Source of the DNA: Propionimicrobium sp963511305
GTDB lineage: Bacteria > Actinomycetota > Actinomycetes > Propionibacteriales > Propionibacteriaceae
Assembly: GCA_963511305.1 (NCBI GenBank)
Contig: CAUPIJ010000006.1
Span: forward strand, 24,282-88,281
Length of the DNA: 64,000 nt
Direction of reading: 5' to 3'
Positions 17,542-25,697 of this stretch are shown one piece after another (position 1 is the first letter of the stretch; each line of letters opens with the position of its first letter). The notes beneath the pieces are model-generated. The model made no database searches, was not told the origin of the DNA, and was given only the letters and a program-made list of their open reading frames with translations. The translations under genes were made by a program, and so were the position numbers.

Positions 17542-18276
17542 TTAAGTAAAAGTTACCGCTTTATTAACCTTTTCGTCTTGAAAACTGGCTAGCCGAAGCC
17601 CGGTTGAGGCAATAGTCACAGCATTAACACAAGAAATACCGGCGTCTTTTAAAACCCGATGGGCCTCTCGCAACGTGGCTCCTGTGGTGACTACGTCGTC
17701 CAACAGCAGCACCTGCCCAGAGCAGTCCCGCGCGAGACTCATCGTGTTGCGCTGGGCTCTTGCCCGATCGGCCTTATCTCGCCCGATCTGATCACCGGCT
17801 GCTTTGCTCCTGCGCAACAACCGTTTAACTTGGCAGCCAGATAGGTTGGAAATTTCTTTCGCTAGCTGAAAACTATGGTCGTAACCGCGCTTTCTGACTG
17901 CGGAAGCGTCAGAGGGTATTGGGCACAGTATCACTTTTGACGGCACCGAGATCTTCTCGGTCAGCAGCTTCGCTAGAGGCTTGCTGAGCCACCAGGCGGA
18001 TCTATTCTTGTGCGCGAGAATCAGGCGACTGACTGGATTTTTGTACTCGCAGGCGGCGAAAACGGTTAGATCTCCCCGCAGATTTCGCCTGATTATCCGC
18101 TGCCGCTCGGCCTTTTCCATGCATTCATCGCAGACTCCCAGCCCGGGCACTCCGCAGCCTGGACACGCGGCGCCGAAAAATAGGTCTGCAGCACCCTCGT
18201 ATGTCTCGAAAGCCTTAGCGACAAGTTTCTTCATTTCCACGACATCATGATTGCTGCCGAGGAGAGTTTTGTTCAC
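17542..18276 (-). CDS. ComF family phosphoribosyltransferase-like protein
   Basis: Type I phosphoribosyltransferase-fold protein related to ComFC/GntX, linked to DNA uptake or processing in other bacteria. It has the family zinc finger (CPGCGVPGLGVCDEC), the segment CPIPSDASAVRKRGYDHSFQLA, and the PRPP-binding loop VLLLDDVVTTGATLREA. At 244 residues it is full length. It is upstream of hpf and secA on the same strand and diverges from the coiled-coil gene at 18356. No other competence genes are in the window, so a DNA-uptake role cannot be claimed. Confidence 0.87.
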   Translation of the reverse strand: MNKTLLGSNHDVVEMKKLVAKAFETYEGAADLFFGAACPGCGVPGLGVCDECMEKAERQRIIRRNLRGDLTVFAACEYKNPVSRLILAHKNRSAWWLSKPLAKLLTEKISVPSKVILCPIPSDASAVRKRGYDHSFQLAKEISNLSGCQVKRLLRRSKAAGDQIGRDKADRARAQRNTMSLARDCSGQVLLLDDVVTTGATLREAHRVLKDAGISCVNAVTIASTGLRLASFQDEKVNKAVTFT

Positions 18277-18355
18277 CTCAAAGTTTGGAACTATTTATCG
18301 TCCTGCCCGGCAAGTACCTAACGGCGTTTTAATCCCGTCACCATATAATCGACAC

Positions 18356-19795
18356 ATGGCCAATAACGATGAGCAGCAAAGCTACGACGTTTCTGAAGAA
18401 ACGGATATGACCGGGCTCAATTTGTTTGATGAACGCGCCAGCGCGGCTGGCAGCTTTCCTCACGCAATGCTCGGCTACGACCGCACCTCTGTCGACACAT
18501 ATGTTCGGGACGTTGAAAAGCAAGTCTCCACACTCCGGCAGCTGACCAGGCACCTTCGCCGCGAACTCTCCATCACCCAGTCCGCTCAGGGCGATACTGA
18601 TTTCAGCAGGCTTGGCGCACACGCGACTTCCATCCTTCGCGCTGCCGAAAACCAGGCCGAGGAGCTGATCGCGCAGGCGGGAGCCGAAGCGGAGCGGATC
18701 AGGGAGGAAGGCCGTCGATCGGCCTCCGATCTTCGCGCGAATGCCCAAAGTGAGGCCGACGACATCAGGGTTTCCACGGCCGAGGATCTCCGTCAGAGCC
18801 GCGAGAAGCTGGATGAAGAAGTCAATGCGGCCAGGGAGAGCGCCCAGGCGGAATCCGCGAACATCGTCACCGCAGCCCGTCAGCAGGCCGAGACGATCGT
18901 CACGGAGGCGAATCACAACGCAAGCCTGGAGCTAGAAGAGGCGAAGGCGTCAGCGCGTCAGATGCTCGCTGACGCAGAACAGGAATCGGCTCGGCTCAAG
19001 ACTGAGTCAGAGCAGGAGGCCGAACAGCGCCTTTCCGATGCGCAGGCGACTGCCAAGCGGACTCTCGATCAGGCCAGGCTGGCGGCGGATTCGATGCTCT
19101 CCGAGGCCGAGAATAATGCGCACCAAACCATCGCTCTTGCTGAGCAGGAGGCAAAGAAGACCGTCTCGCAGGCGAAGGCCAGTGCCGATACCATCATGGC
19201 TACGGCAGATAACGACGCACAGCTCCATCTTGCCGAGGCTAAGACCAAGGCTGCGGAGACAATTTCGCAGGCTACGGAGTCCGCGAACGAGCAGCTATCG
19301 AAGGCCAACGAGGAAGCGACGGCGGTTCGCGAAGAAGTAAAGAAAATCATCGCCGACGCTCGCGAGCAGGCAGAGCAGGCCACCGCCAATGTGGTCTCTC
19401 AGACCGAAGCGGCCGCGGAGATCCGAGCCCAGGCCATCAAGGAAGCCGAAGAGGCTCGCGCCCAGACGGCTAGCGACAGCGAGGCTCAGCTCGCCGCCGC
19501 GCACCGCCAGTCCGCGATGCTGCGTGAGCGCCTGGAACAGCAGTTCCAGTGGCGTAAGGAGCAATTGCAGCGCGAGATCAGCGTGCTCGTTGGCCGCAAG
19601 AAATCCATCATCGGCCAGCTCGAAGCCCTGCAGCAGGTTGGTTTGGAATCGCTAAACGAACTATCCGAAGACGACGATTTCCCCGAGCTAGAAGATCAGC
19701 CAGAAAACGACGAAAAATGGCTGGCCGAGGGGGATCCAGAGCAGACCATCGTGGTCAGCGAAGAGCAAACTAAGGTGCTGAAGAAAGACGACTAG
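18356..19795 (+). CDS. DivIVA-domain long coiled-coil protein
   Basis: A 479-residue, Ala/Glu/Gln-rich protein. After a short acidic leader, residues about 40-75 (HAMLGYDRTSVDTYVRDVEKQV) resemble the DivIVA N-terminal membrane-curvature domain. Almost all the rest is a continuous heptad-type coiled coil built of loosely repeated segments such as ADSMLSEAENNAHQTIALAE and ADTIMATADNDAQLHLAEAK. The last 60 residues are acidic. It resembles the Wag31/Scy/FilP class of actinobacterial polarity or cytoskeletal proteins. The ATG at 18356 is chosen because upstream in-frame codons look non-coding. It ends at a strong bidirectional terminator. Role in polar growth or division is inference. Confidence 0.75.
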   Translation: MANNDEQQSYDVSEETDMTGLNLFDERASAAGSFPHAMLGYDRTSVDTYVRDVEKQVSTLRQLTRHLRRELSITQSAQGDTDFSRLGAHATSILRAAENQAEELIAQAGAEAERIREEGRRSASDLRANAQSEADDIRVSTAEDLRQSREKLDEEVNAARESAQAESANIVTAARQQAETIVTEANHNASLELEEAKASARQMLADAEQESARLKTESEQEAEQRLSDAQATAKRTLDQARLAADSMLSEAENNAHQTIALAEQEAKKTVSQAKASADTIMATADNDAQLHLAEAKTKAAETISQATESANEQLSKANEEATAVREEVKKIIADAREQAEQATANVVSQTEAAAEIRAQAIKEAEEARAQTASDSEAQLAAAHRQSAMLRERLEQQFQWRKEQLQREISVLVGRKKSIIGQLEALQQVGLESLNELSEDDDFPELEDQPENDEKWLAEGDPEQTIVVSEEQTKVLKKDD

Positions 19796-19799
19796 AAAT

Positions 19800-19830
19800 G
19801 ATTCGGAGCCGGAAAATCCGGCTCCGAATC
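19800..19830. terminator. Bidirectional terminator between convergent genes
   Basis: A 13-bp perfect stem, with GATTCGGAGCCGG pairing with CCGGCTCCGAATC around the loop AAAAT. It sits between the stop of the coiled-coil gene (19795) and the stop of the radical SAM gene (19835), and T-rich sequence follows on both strands. Confidence 0.85.
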
Positions 19831-19834
19831 TTCT

Positions 19835-21034
19835 CTATGCCTGAGCGGCCAACCAGGCCTCGGGCATGAATATGCAATTCGGGTCGGAGGCCATGTAGTC
19901 GCCGGTCATGGCGTACGCGGTTGCTCGGGACCCGCCACAGATTCTGTTGTAGCCACAAACCCCGCACTTGCCCTCGAAGTTGCTCGGGCTACGTAGATCG
20001 CGCATCACCTTGGTCTCTCGGTAGAGCTCATCGAATGAACGCTCCCGGATGTTCCCGACCTTGATCGGCAGGAAACCCGAGGGGCAAACGTAGCCCTCGT
20101 GATCAACGAAAGCGAAACCCGAACCAGAGTTGATCGCCATCGGCGGGCGTGGCGTGCGCGGATTCGGCGCATGATCGCCCATGATTCTGGTCGTCTCTGC
20201 CGTCAGCCAGTGGTATAGCTCCCCGCGCTCGCTAGGATTCGCCAGCTCCTCTGCGGGCACGCCCGCGTCCGCCGCATCTGCCCGCTGCATCGCGATCCTG
20301 CGATACTGCGGAGCCTCCGTAGTTTTGATTGCGATTCTGTCCGAGACGTCGTGCTGCCAGTGCATGACGTCCTCGCGCTCTTCCGGTGAGAGCATCTGGA
20401 GCTGGGAACCCCGACCAGTCGGAACCAGCATGAACGTGTACCACATGAATGCGTTCAGATCGATCGCGTTCTTGAGCATCTGAGGGGCCTCGTGGATATT
20501 TCCCTTGGTCAGCGTCGTGTTGATCTGAAGACGAAAACCCACCTCGTTGATGATCTTCGTCGCTTCGATCGTCTTGTCGAATGTGCCGGCGAAACCGCGG
20601 AATGCGTCGTGCGTCTGCGCCGATGCGCCGTCGAGAGAAACACTCATGGCCTTACCACCGGCTTCCCGCAGCGCCACCAGCCGCTCCCTGGTGAACAATG
20701 GCGTCACGGAGGGCGAGATAGAGATGTGCAGGCCTAGATCGGTGCCGTATTTGACTAGCTCAACGAGATCCTCGCGTTCGAAGCAGTCGCCTCCGGTGAA
20801 TACCACCATTGGGCGAGGCCTCTCATAGCTGGCGAGTTCAGCCAGGAGCTTCTTCCCCTCAGCGTTGGAAAGCTGCTTAGGCGATGGGCAATGCTGCGCC
20901 TCAGCACGGCAATGCTTACAAACAAGCTGGCAGGCTCTAGTGACCTCCCAAATCACCATGAACGGCTTCTTGTTGATGTCGTGCTTGATCTTGCGGACTA
21001 CCGGCCCGTGTCCTCCATGCGGATGATTGTGCAC
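19835..21034 (-). CDS. Radical SAM/SPASM domain protein with His-rich N-terminus
   Basis: A 399-residue radical SAM enzyme. The cluster motif is C35-x3-C39-x2-C42 in EVTRACQLVCKHCRAEAQ, followed by VVFTGGDCFEREDL. The C-terminal SPASM region has several cysteines (YVCPSGFLP, GKCGVCGYNRICGGSRA, ending SDPNC) for auxiliary Fe-S clusters. It resembles the NirJ/AhbD-type and TIGR04053-type families, which include haem-pathway enzymes and peptide modifiers. The first nine residues (MHNHPHGGH) are His-rich and could bind metal. It lies 78 bp downstream of pflA on the same strand, so cotranscription with the formate-lyase locus is possible. Substrate is unknown; no precursor peptide is apparent nearby. 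Confidence 0.8.
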   Translation of the reverse strand: MHNHPHGGHGPVVRKIKHDINKKPFMVIWEVTRACQLVCKHCRAEAQHCPSPKQLSNAEGKKLLAELASYERPRPMVVFTGGDCFEREDLVELVKYGTDLGLHISISPSVTPLFTRERLVALREAGGKAMSVSLDGASAQTHDAFRGFAGTFDKTIEATKIINEVGFRLQINTTLTKGNIHEAPQMLKNAIDLNAFMWYTFMLVPTGRGSQLQMLSPEEREDVMHWQHDVSDRIAIKTTEAPQYRRIAMQRADAADAGVPAEELANPSERGELYHWLTAETTRIMGDHAPNPRTPRPPMAINSGSGFAFVDHEGYVCPSGFLPIKVGNIRERSFDELYRETKVMRDLRSPSNFEGKCGVCGYNRICGGSRATAYAMTGDYMASDPNCIFMPEAWLAAQA

Positions 21035-21112
21035 ATCTACCCCTCTCTACCCAGTCGACTCTAACCCTCGATGGGCTGAGACACTGCGTCCCGCTTAGCG
21101 TTCGCTAAGGAT

Positions 21113-22045
21113 TTAATAAACGTTATCCAGTCCGGAATCGCGAAGTATCTCGCGTGCCTTCTCGGCTTCTTCCTCTGACGGTGGCTCAACGTCTTCGAGC
21201 AAGTATTCGTAGCCAAGATCGGTCCATTTGTCCCTAGCCATCTGGTGGAAAGGCAGCAGCTCCACGCGCTCGACGTTGGGCCACATCTTGACGATCTCGG
21301 CAACCTCGCGAATGTTATCCGCATCATCGCTCCAGCCTGGAACCAGTACGAAGCGCACCCAGACTCTCTTATCCGCCGCAGCCAGGCGATCGCCGAATTC
21401 AACGGTCGGGGCAAGATCGACCGAGGTCAGCTTCTTATATGTCTCGAGATTTCCGCTTTTCACGTCTAGCAGAACCAGATCGATATCAGAGAGCATCTGA
21501 TCGCTGATGTTCGAGCCCAGGTAGCCCGAGGTATCGATAGTTGTGTGAATGCCGTTGGATTTCGCAAAACGCAGCAGCCGGGCTAGAAAAGCAGGCTGCA
21601 TGGCGGGCTCGCCGCCGGAGAAAGTCACACCACCATTCGAGGCCTTGAATACGGCGCGATAGCGCATCATCAATTTCTCGATGTCTTCGGCGTGGATCGG
21701 TTTTCCGTCGCGCATCTTGAAGGTATCGGGGTTATGGCAGTAGACGCACCTGAGCGGGCAGCCGTTTAGGAAAACCGTGAGCCGGGTTCCCGGCCCGTCG
21801 ACGGCGGTGACCAGCTCCCAGGAATGGATCGAACCGATCGCGCCCTCGCGCACTGCCCTGATGTGTTCCTCGCGGCTCATCTCCGGCGCACCCTCGATGC
21901 CCGCTAGGCCAGCTCCGGAAAGTCGCGGAACATCGATCTCACTGCGCTCTGGGCGATACTCCCCCGTCGAGCCTTCCGAGGCAAAAATCGAGGTCGCACG
22001 AGTTTCCTCGCGCGACCCTCGATTCGCTACAGCATCTGTAGCCAA
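21113..22045 (-). CDS. pflA: Pyruvate formate-lyase activating enzyme
   Basis: Radical SAM enzyme that installs the glycyl radical on pyruvate formate-lyase. The motif C96-x3-C100-x2-C103 lies in LNGCPLRCVYCHNPDTF, after the family segment IHSWELVTAVDGPGTR; VTFSGGEPAMQ and the C-terminal LLPFHQMARDKW are also typical. At 310 residues it is some 60 longer than ordinary PflA because of an N-terminal extension rich in Glu, Ser and Arg. The TTG at 22045 is 2 nt after the stop of the glycyl-radical gene, whose last codons supply GGGAATG as a possible ribosome-binding site. An internal ATG at 21880 would remove most of the extension, so the true start is uncertain. Confidence 0.93.
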   Translation of the reverse strand: MATDAVANRGSREETRATSIFASEGSTGEYRPERSEIDVPRLSGAGLAGIEGAPEMSREEHIRAVREGAIGSIHSWELVTAVDGPGTRLTVFLNGCPLRCVYCHNPDTFKMRDGKPIHAEDIEKLMMRYRAVFKASNGGVTFSGGEPAMQPAFLARLLRFAKSNGIHTTIDTSGYLGSNISDQMLSDIDLVLLDVKSGNLETYKKLTSVDLAPTVEFGDRLAAADKRVWVRFVLVPGWSDDADNIREVAEIVKMWPNVERVELLPFHQMARDKWTDLGYEYLLEDVEPPSEEEAEKAREILRDSGLDNVY

Positions 22046-22047
22046 AG

Positions 22048-22299
22048 TTACATTCCCTGGTGGAAAGTACGTGAGATGACGTCGAGCTGCTGCTCACGAG
22101 TCAGCTTGACGAAGTTAACAGCGTAGCCCGAAACGCGGACGGTCAGCTGCGGGTACTTTTCCGGGTGCTCCATGGCGTCCTCAAGGGTCTCCTTGTTCAG
22201 GACGTTGATGTTGGCATGGTAAAGGCCCTTGCTGGAGGTCTCGCTGGTGCGGTTAGCCTTCATCGAGGCAAGACGCTCGTCGAAAGTCTTGATAGCCAT
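22048..22299 (-). CDS. Separate glycyl-radical subunit of pyruvate formate-lyase (GrcA-like)
   Basis: An 83-residue protein equal to the C-terminal glycyl-radical domain of pyruvate formate-lyase: INVLNKETLEDAMEHPEKYP, then VRVSGYAVNF with the radical glycine at residue 58, and the terminal QQLDVISRTFHQGM. Its first 28 residues (MAIKTFDERLASMKANR and on) do not match the linker of fused enzymes. It has its own ATG with AGGAGAG four bases upstream. It lies 9 bp after the large pflB gene, which lacks exactly this domain. It must therefore supply the radical in trans, like E. coli GrcA does for damaged PflB, but here as the only visible source. Confidence 0.9.
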   Translation of the reverse strand: MAIKTFDERLASMKANRTSETSSKGLYHANINVLNKETLEDAMEHPEKYPQLTVRVSGYAVNFVKLTREQQLDVISRTFHQGM

Positions 22300-22308
22300 A
22301 TTTCTCTC

Positions 22309-24402
22309 CTAATCTTTCGGGATGAAGCCGGCATCCATGATGCCGACCAGGTTGGTGATTCGCTCGTCTTCGGTCTTGCCGAGAGACGATGGGACAATCG
22401 TGTTGGTCAGCGAGATGCCGTCGAGGGCATCGCTGTAGTCCAATTTACCTACCGACAGCATCGAGGCGAGCATGCCGTGCGTATCGGCGCCGTTTTCGGG
22501 GTTGGCGCCCGGCGCGAAGGGAGTGCCTGCCTCGTGGCCGGACGGGAACGCTCCCGTAGCCTTGCCGTAAACCACGTTAGAGGTGATAGTGAGCACCGAC
22601 TGGGTCGGCACCGCGTCGCGATACATCGGGATCGCCTTGATCTTGCTCATGATGGTGTGGACGATGGTCGCGGCGATATCGTCCACGCGGTCATCGTCGT
22701 TGCCGTAACGCGGGAACGTGCCCTCGGTGCGGTAATCCACGACCAGGCCGGTTTCATCGCGCACCGGGTAGACCTTGGCGTACTTGATGGCGGACAGCGA
22801 GTCGGCCACGATCGACAAGCCGGCGATGCCGCAGCCCATCGTGCGGACGATCTCGGGATCGTGCAGGGCCATCTCCATCGATTCGTATGCGTAGCGGTCG
22901 TGGCAGTAGTGAATAATGTTCAGCGCCTCGACGTATGTGCCGACCACCCAGTCGAGCATCTGCTCGTACTTGTTCCAGACCTCGTCGAAGTCGAGCGGAC
23001 CGTCACCCTCGATCGGAGTGAACTGGCCAGCGGGGGTGATCTGCTTTCCGGTCATCTCGTCGCGGCCACCGTTGATGGCGTAGAGCAGCGATTTGGCGGA
23101 ATTTACGCGGGCACCGAAGAACTGCATCTGCTTGCCTACCCGCATCGGCGAAACGCAGCAGGCGATGGCGGCGTCGTCGCCCCAGTGGTCACGGATCTGT
23201 TCGTCAGACTCGTACTGCACCGACGAGGTATCAATGGAGGTCTTAGCGCAGAACCTCTTGTAGCCGTCCGGCAACTCCGGGCTCCAGAAGATCGTGATGT
23301 TCGGCTCCGGAGCCGGACCGAGGTTGACTAGGGTCTGCAGCAGCCTGAACGAAGTCTTGGTGACCAGGGTGCGGCCGTCCTCGCCGAAACCTGCGTCGGA
23401 CCAGGTGGCCCAATACGGATCGCCGGAGAAGATCTGGTCGTAGGCCTCGGTGCGCAGGAATCGAACGATCCTCAGCTTGATGACCAGGGCGTCGATGATC
23501 TCCTGAGCGCCAGCTTCATCGAGATTGCCGTTAGCGAAATCGCGCTCGAAGTAGATGTCGAAGAAGCCGGATAGCCTGCCGATCGACATGGCTGCGCCGT
23601 CCTGAGACTTGACCGAGGCCAGGTAACCAAAGTAGGTCCACTGAACGGCCTCCTGCGCGGTTTTCGCCGGCACTGAGATGTCAAAGCCGTAATCGGCAGC
23701 CATCTTCTTCAGCTTCTTGAGAGCCTTGATCTGCTCGGAATGCTCTTCGCGGAAGCGTGCCCAGTGCTCGGTGAAGGGCTTGTCCGCGACGGAATCCTTC
23801 TCCTGCTGCTTCCACTCAATCAGCTTGTCGACGCCGTAAAGCGCAACGCGTCGGTAGTCGCCGATGATGCGGCCGCGCCCGTAGGCGTCAGGAAGGCCAG
23901 TGATGATGTGCGCGGACCGCGCTGCTCTGATGCGAGGAGTGTAGATATCGAAGACCGCTTCGTTGTGGGTCTTGCGGTACTTAGTGAAGATTTCCTTTAC
24001 CCGAGGGTTGATCTCTTTACCGGCCTCCTGGATCGCGGACTCCACCATTCGCCAGCCGCCGTTGGGCATCATGGCGCGCTTCAGCGGAGTGTCGGTCTGC
24101 AGGCCGACGATGACGTCGTCGTCCTCGCAGATGTAGCCGGGTTTGAAAGCATCGATGTCTGCGGGAGTATCGGTATCAACGTCGTAGACTCGCTTCTCGC
24201 GTTCGACGCTCAGATACTTGCTATCGAGGGTCTCCCAGAGACGCTTGGTCTTCTCCGTGGGGCCAGCCAGGAAGGAATCGTCGCCCTCGTAAGGGTTGTA
24301 ATTCCTTTGAATGAAGTCACGGACATCAACCTCTGATGTCCAGGGACCAGTTACAAAACCTTCCCAAGCTGCCTGGGTCTGCTCGTTCACTATCTCGGAC
24401 AA
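22309..24402 (-). CDS. pflB: Pyruvate formate-lyase large subunit, lacking the glycyl-radical domain
   Basis: Catalyses pyruvate plus CoA to acetyl-CoA plus formate under anaerobic conditions. The 697 residues align with PflB from the start (WEGFVTGPWTSEVDVRDFIQ) through the catalytic cysteine pair C415-C416 in AIACCVSPMRVG, to TNTIVPSSLGKTEDERITNL, and end soon after at GIMDAGFIPKD. E. coli-type PflB continues about 60 more residues with the RVSGY radical motif, which here is encoded by the next gene. The TTG start has GAGGAG eight bases upstream. The order large subunit, radical subunit, pflA on tight spacing indicates one operon. Oxygen or redox control is expected but only palindromes are visible upstream. 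Confidence 0.93.
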   Translation of the reverse strand: MSEIVNEQTQAAWEGFVTGPWTSEVDVRDFIQRNYNPYEGDDSFLAGPTEKTKRLWETLDSKYLSVEREKRVYDVDTDTPADIDAFKPGYICEDDDVIVGLQTDTPLKRAMMPNGGWRMVESAIQEAGKEINPRVKEIFTKYRKTHNEAVFDIYTPRIRAARSAHIITGLPDAYGRGRIIGDYRRVALYGVDKLIEWKQQEKDSVADKPFTEHWARFREEHSEQIKALKKLKKMAADYGFDISVPAKTAQEAVQWTYFGYLASVKSQDGAAMSIGRLSGFFDIYFERDFANGNLDEAGAQEIIDALVIKLRIVRFLRTEAYDQIFSGDPYWATWSDAGFGEDGRTLVTKTSFRLLQTLVNLGPAPEPNITIFWSPELPDGYKRFCAKTSIDTSSVQYESDEQIRDHWGDDAAIACCVSPMRVGKQMQFFGARVNSAKSLLYAINGGRDEMTGKQITPAGQFTPIEGDGPLDFDEVWNKYEQMLDWVVGTYVEALNIIHYCHDRYAYESMEMALHDPEIVRTMGCGIAGLSIVADSLSAIKYAKVYPVRDETGLVVDYRTEGTFPRYGNDDDRVDDIAATIVHTIMSKIKAIPMYRDAVPTQSVLTITSNVVYGKATGAFPSGHEAGTPFAPGANPENGADTHGMLASMLSVGKLDYSDALDGISLTNTIVPSSLGKTEDERITNLVGIMDAGFIPKD

Positions 24403-24446
24403 CTAGCGCTCCTCATATATAGAAAGAAAAATCTCTACTTAAAGTT

Positions 24447-24498
24447 TCTCATTATGAGACGGTAAGTGTCTACTCGATGCGGAAACGTTGTTTACAAC
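24447..24498 (-). promoter_or_regulatory. Two palindromes upstream of pflB
   Basis: The pflB upstream region holds a 13-nt palindrome TCTCATtATGAGA at 24447-24459 and an interrupted palindrome GTTGTttACAAC at 24487-24498. On the minus strand a CATAAT that could act as a -10 element overlaps the first. Neither matches a consensus I know (not FNR, and only loosely like a Rex site). The arms of the second match the palindrome at secA. Confidence 0.35.
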
Positions 24499-24584
24499 AC
24501 CCAAAAGAGCCCCTGCCAAGCCAAAACCAAAAATATTTCGAAAGCCCGTCTCAGCTTTTGGGACGCTCTATGAACACTTAGAAG

Positions 24585-25292
24585 TTAAAAAAGCCGATCC
24601 TCTGAGTGATCCATTCCCCGCAGCGCATCGTAGTCAACTGTTACGCAAGCAATCCCCCGATCCTGCGCGAGAGTAAGAGCCTGCGGCTTGATCAGCTGAG
24701 CAGCAAAAACACCTTTGACTTGGCCGAGCAGCGGATCACGATTCATCAATTCCAGATATCTAGTCAGCTGCTCTACGCCATCTATTTCGCCCCGACGCTT
24801 TACCTCGACGGCCACGTACTCTCCCGCAGAATTACGGCACAGCAAATCAACAGGGCCGATCGCGGTGGGATATTCCCGGCGAACAGTTGTCCAGCCGTCC
24901 CCGAAGGTTTCTGGATTATCCGCCAGCAATTCCTGCAGGTGGGCCTCAACCCCGTCCTTCTGCAGCCCAGGGTCGAGCCCTAACTCGCAGCTCTCGTCTA
25001 GGTAGATCTCTCCAACAGAAATCTTTAACTTGTCTCCCGTGCCAGCCCTGATAGTCCAGATCTCCTTGACTCGCTCATCGAGTTGCGTCGCGAATTGTTC
25101 ATCGTCTTCGGGGGCTGAAACGGTCATAGTGCATGGTGCGCTCAGCCAGTTGAGCGGCTTGTACGCTTTGTCGTCAGCGTGAACCGAGACAGAGCCGTCT
25201 GCCTTGATCATTATCAAGCGCTTGCTCATCGGCAGGTGAGCAGTCAGCTTACCCGCATAGTCGACCTGACAATCCGCAATAACTAAACGCAC
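24585..25292 (-). CDS. nucS: Mismatch-specific endonuclease NucS/EndoMS
   Basis: Cleaves both strands at mismatches, replacing MutS-MutL repair in actinobacteria. The 235-residue protein has the N-terminal dimerisation/DNA-binding half (VIADCQVDYAGKLTAHLPMSKRL, DGSVSVHADDKAYKPLNW) and a C-terminal RecB-like nuclease (GPVDLLCRNSAGEYVAVEVKRRGEIDGVEQLTRYLELM), with D and EVKR as catalytic residues. GTG start at 25292. In many actinobacteria nucS lies near the atp operon, as here. It is downstream of the ndh remnant, and pflB is downstream on the same strand after about 180 bp. Confidence 0.94.
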   Translation of the reverse strand: MRLVIADCQVDYAGKLTAHLPMSKRLIMIKADGSVSVHADDKAYKPLNWLSAPCTMTVSAPEDDEQFATQLDERVKEIWTIRAGTGDKLKISVGEIYLDESCELGLDPGLQKDGVEAHLQELLADNPETFGDGWTTVRREYPTAIGPVDLLCRNSAGEYVAVEVKRRGEIDGVEQLTRYLELMNRDPLLGQVKGVFAAQLIKPQALTLAQDRGIACVTVDYDALRGMDHSEDRLF

Positions 25293-25328
25293 GAGCCCAG
25301 GTTAGCGCACCACGAAAACTATGTTCCG

Positions 25329-25571
25329 CTAGTTCTGCTCGGTCTGGTTTTCCGCAGCCTTCCGCTGCTCTTTAGAAGCCCAGCGCCTCAGGGAGTAGGT
25401 GACGTCACCGGGGTTCAGGCCGGCCGTTGCTACCTGGTAGAGCAACGGCTGGAAGGTGGTATATGCGTGCCTAACGATTACGGTCACTTAATGGTCGGTG
25501 CGAGTAAGCTCTTTAGCTGCGTGCAAACCGGCAAACCCGCCGCCAATGATAACAACATTAGATTTAGTCAC
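25329..25571 (-). pseudogene. Remnant of type II NADH dehydrogenase (ndh)
   Basis: Starting at a GTG at 25571, the minus strand reads the FAD-binding opening of Ndh, NVVIIGGGFAGLHAAKELTR, then hits an ochre stop (TAA) at 25488-25490. In the same frame it continues VTVIVRHAYTTFQPLLYQVA and TAGLNPGDVTYSLRRWA, the family's FQPLLYQVAT signature, before a final stop at 25329. Total potential is 80 codons against about 400-450 for a working enzyme, so most of the gene is deleted and the front has a nonsense mutation. It implies an ancestor with a simpler aerobic NADH oxidation route that this lineage is losing, unless another copy exists elsewhere. Confidence 0.88.
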
Positions 25572-25697
25572 GTTTTCGTTGTTACAGGGCTAGAAAACAT
25601 GTTTCCCCTCATAAGAAATGTCTCTGGCTGCAGAGAGCAAAAGAACAGTTTCGCCTTGCCGCTTTCGGAAAAATTTAAAACTATTAGGCTTATCTTC

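Noticed and set aside
22300..22308. Split pflB as a simple sequencing frameshift
   Set aside because: The second gene has its own ATG, AGGAGAG and a 28-residue N-terminus unrelated to the fused linker, so a single base error cannot produce this arrangement. Kept as a checkable alternative in the finding.
24488..24676. Small plus-strand gene between pflB and nucS
   Set aside because: It overlaps the 3' end of nucS, has no ribosome-binding site and no recognisable family; the region is better read as the pflB promoter area.
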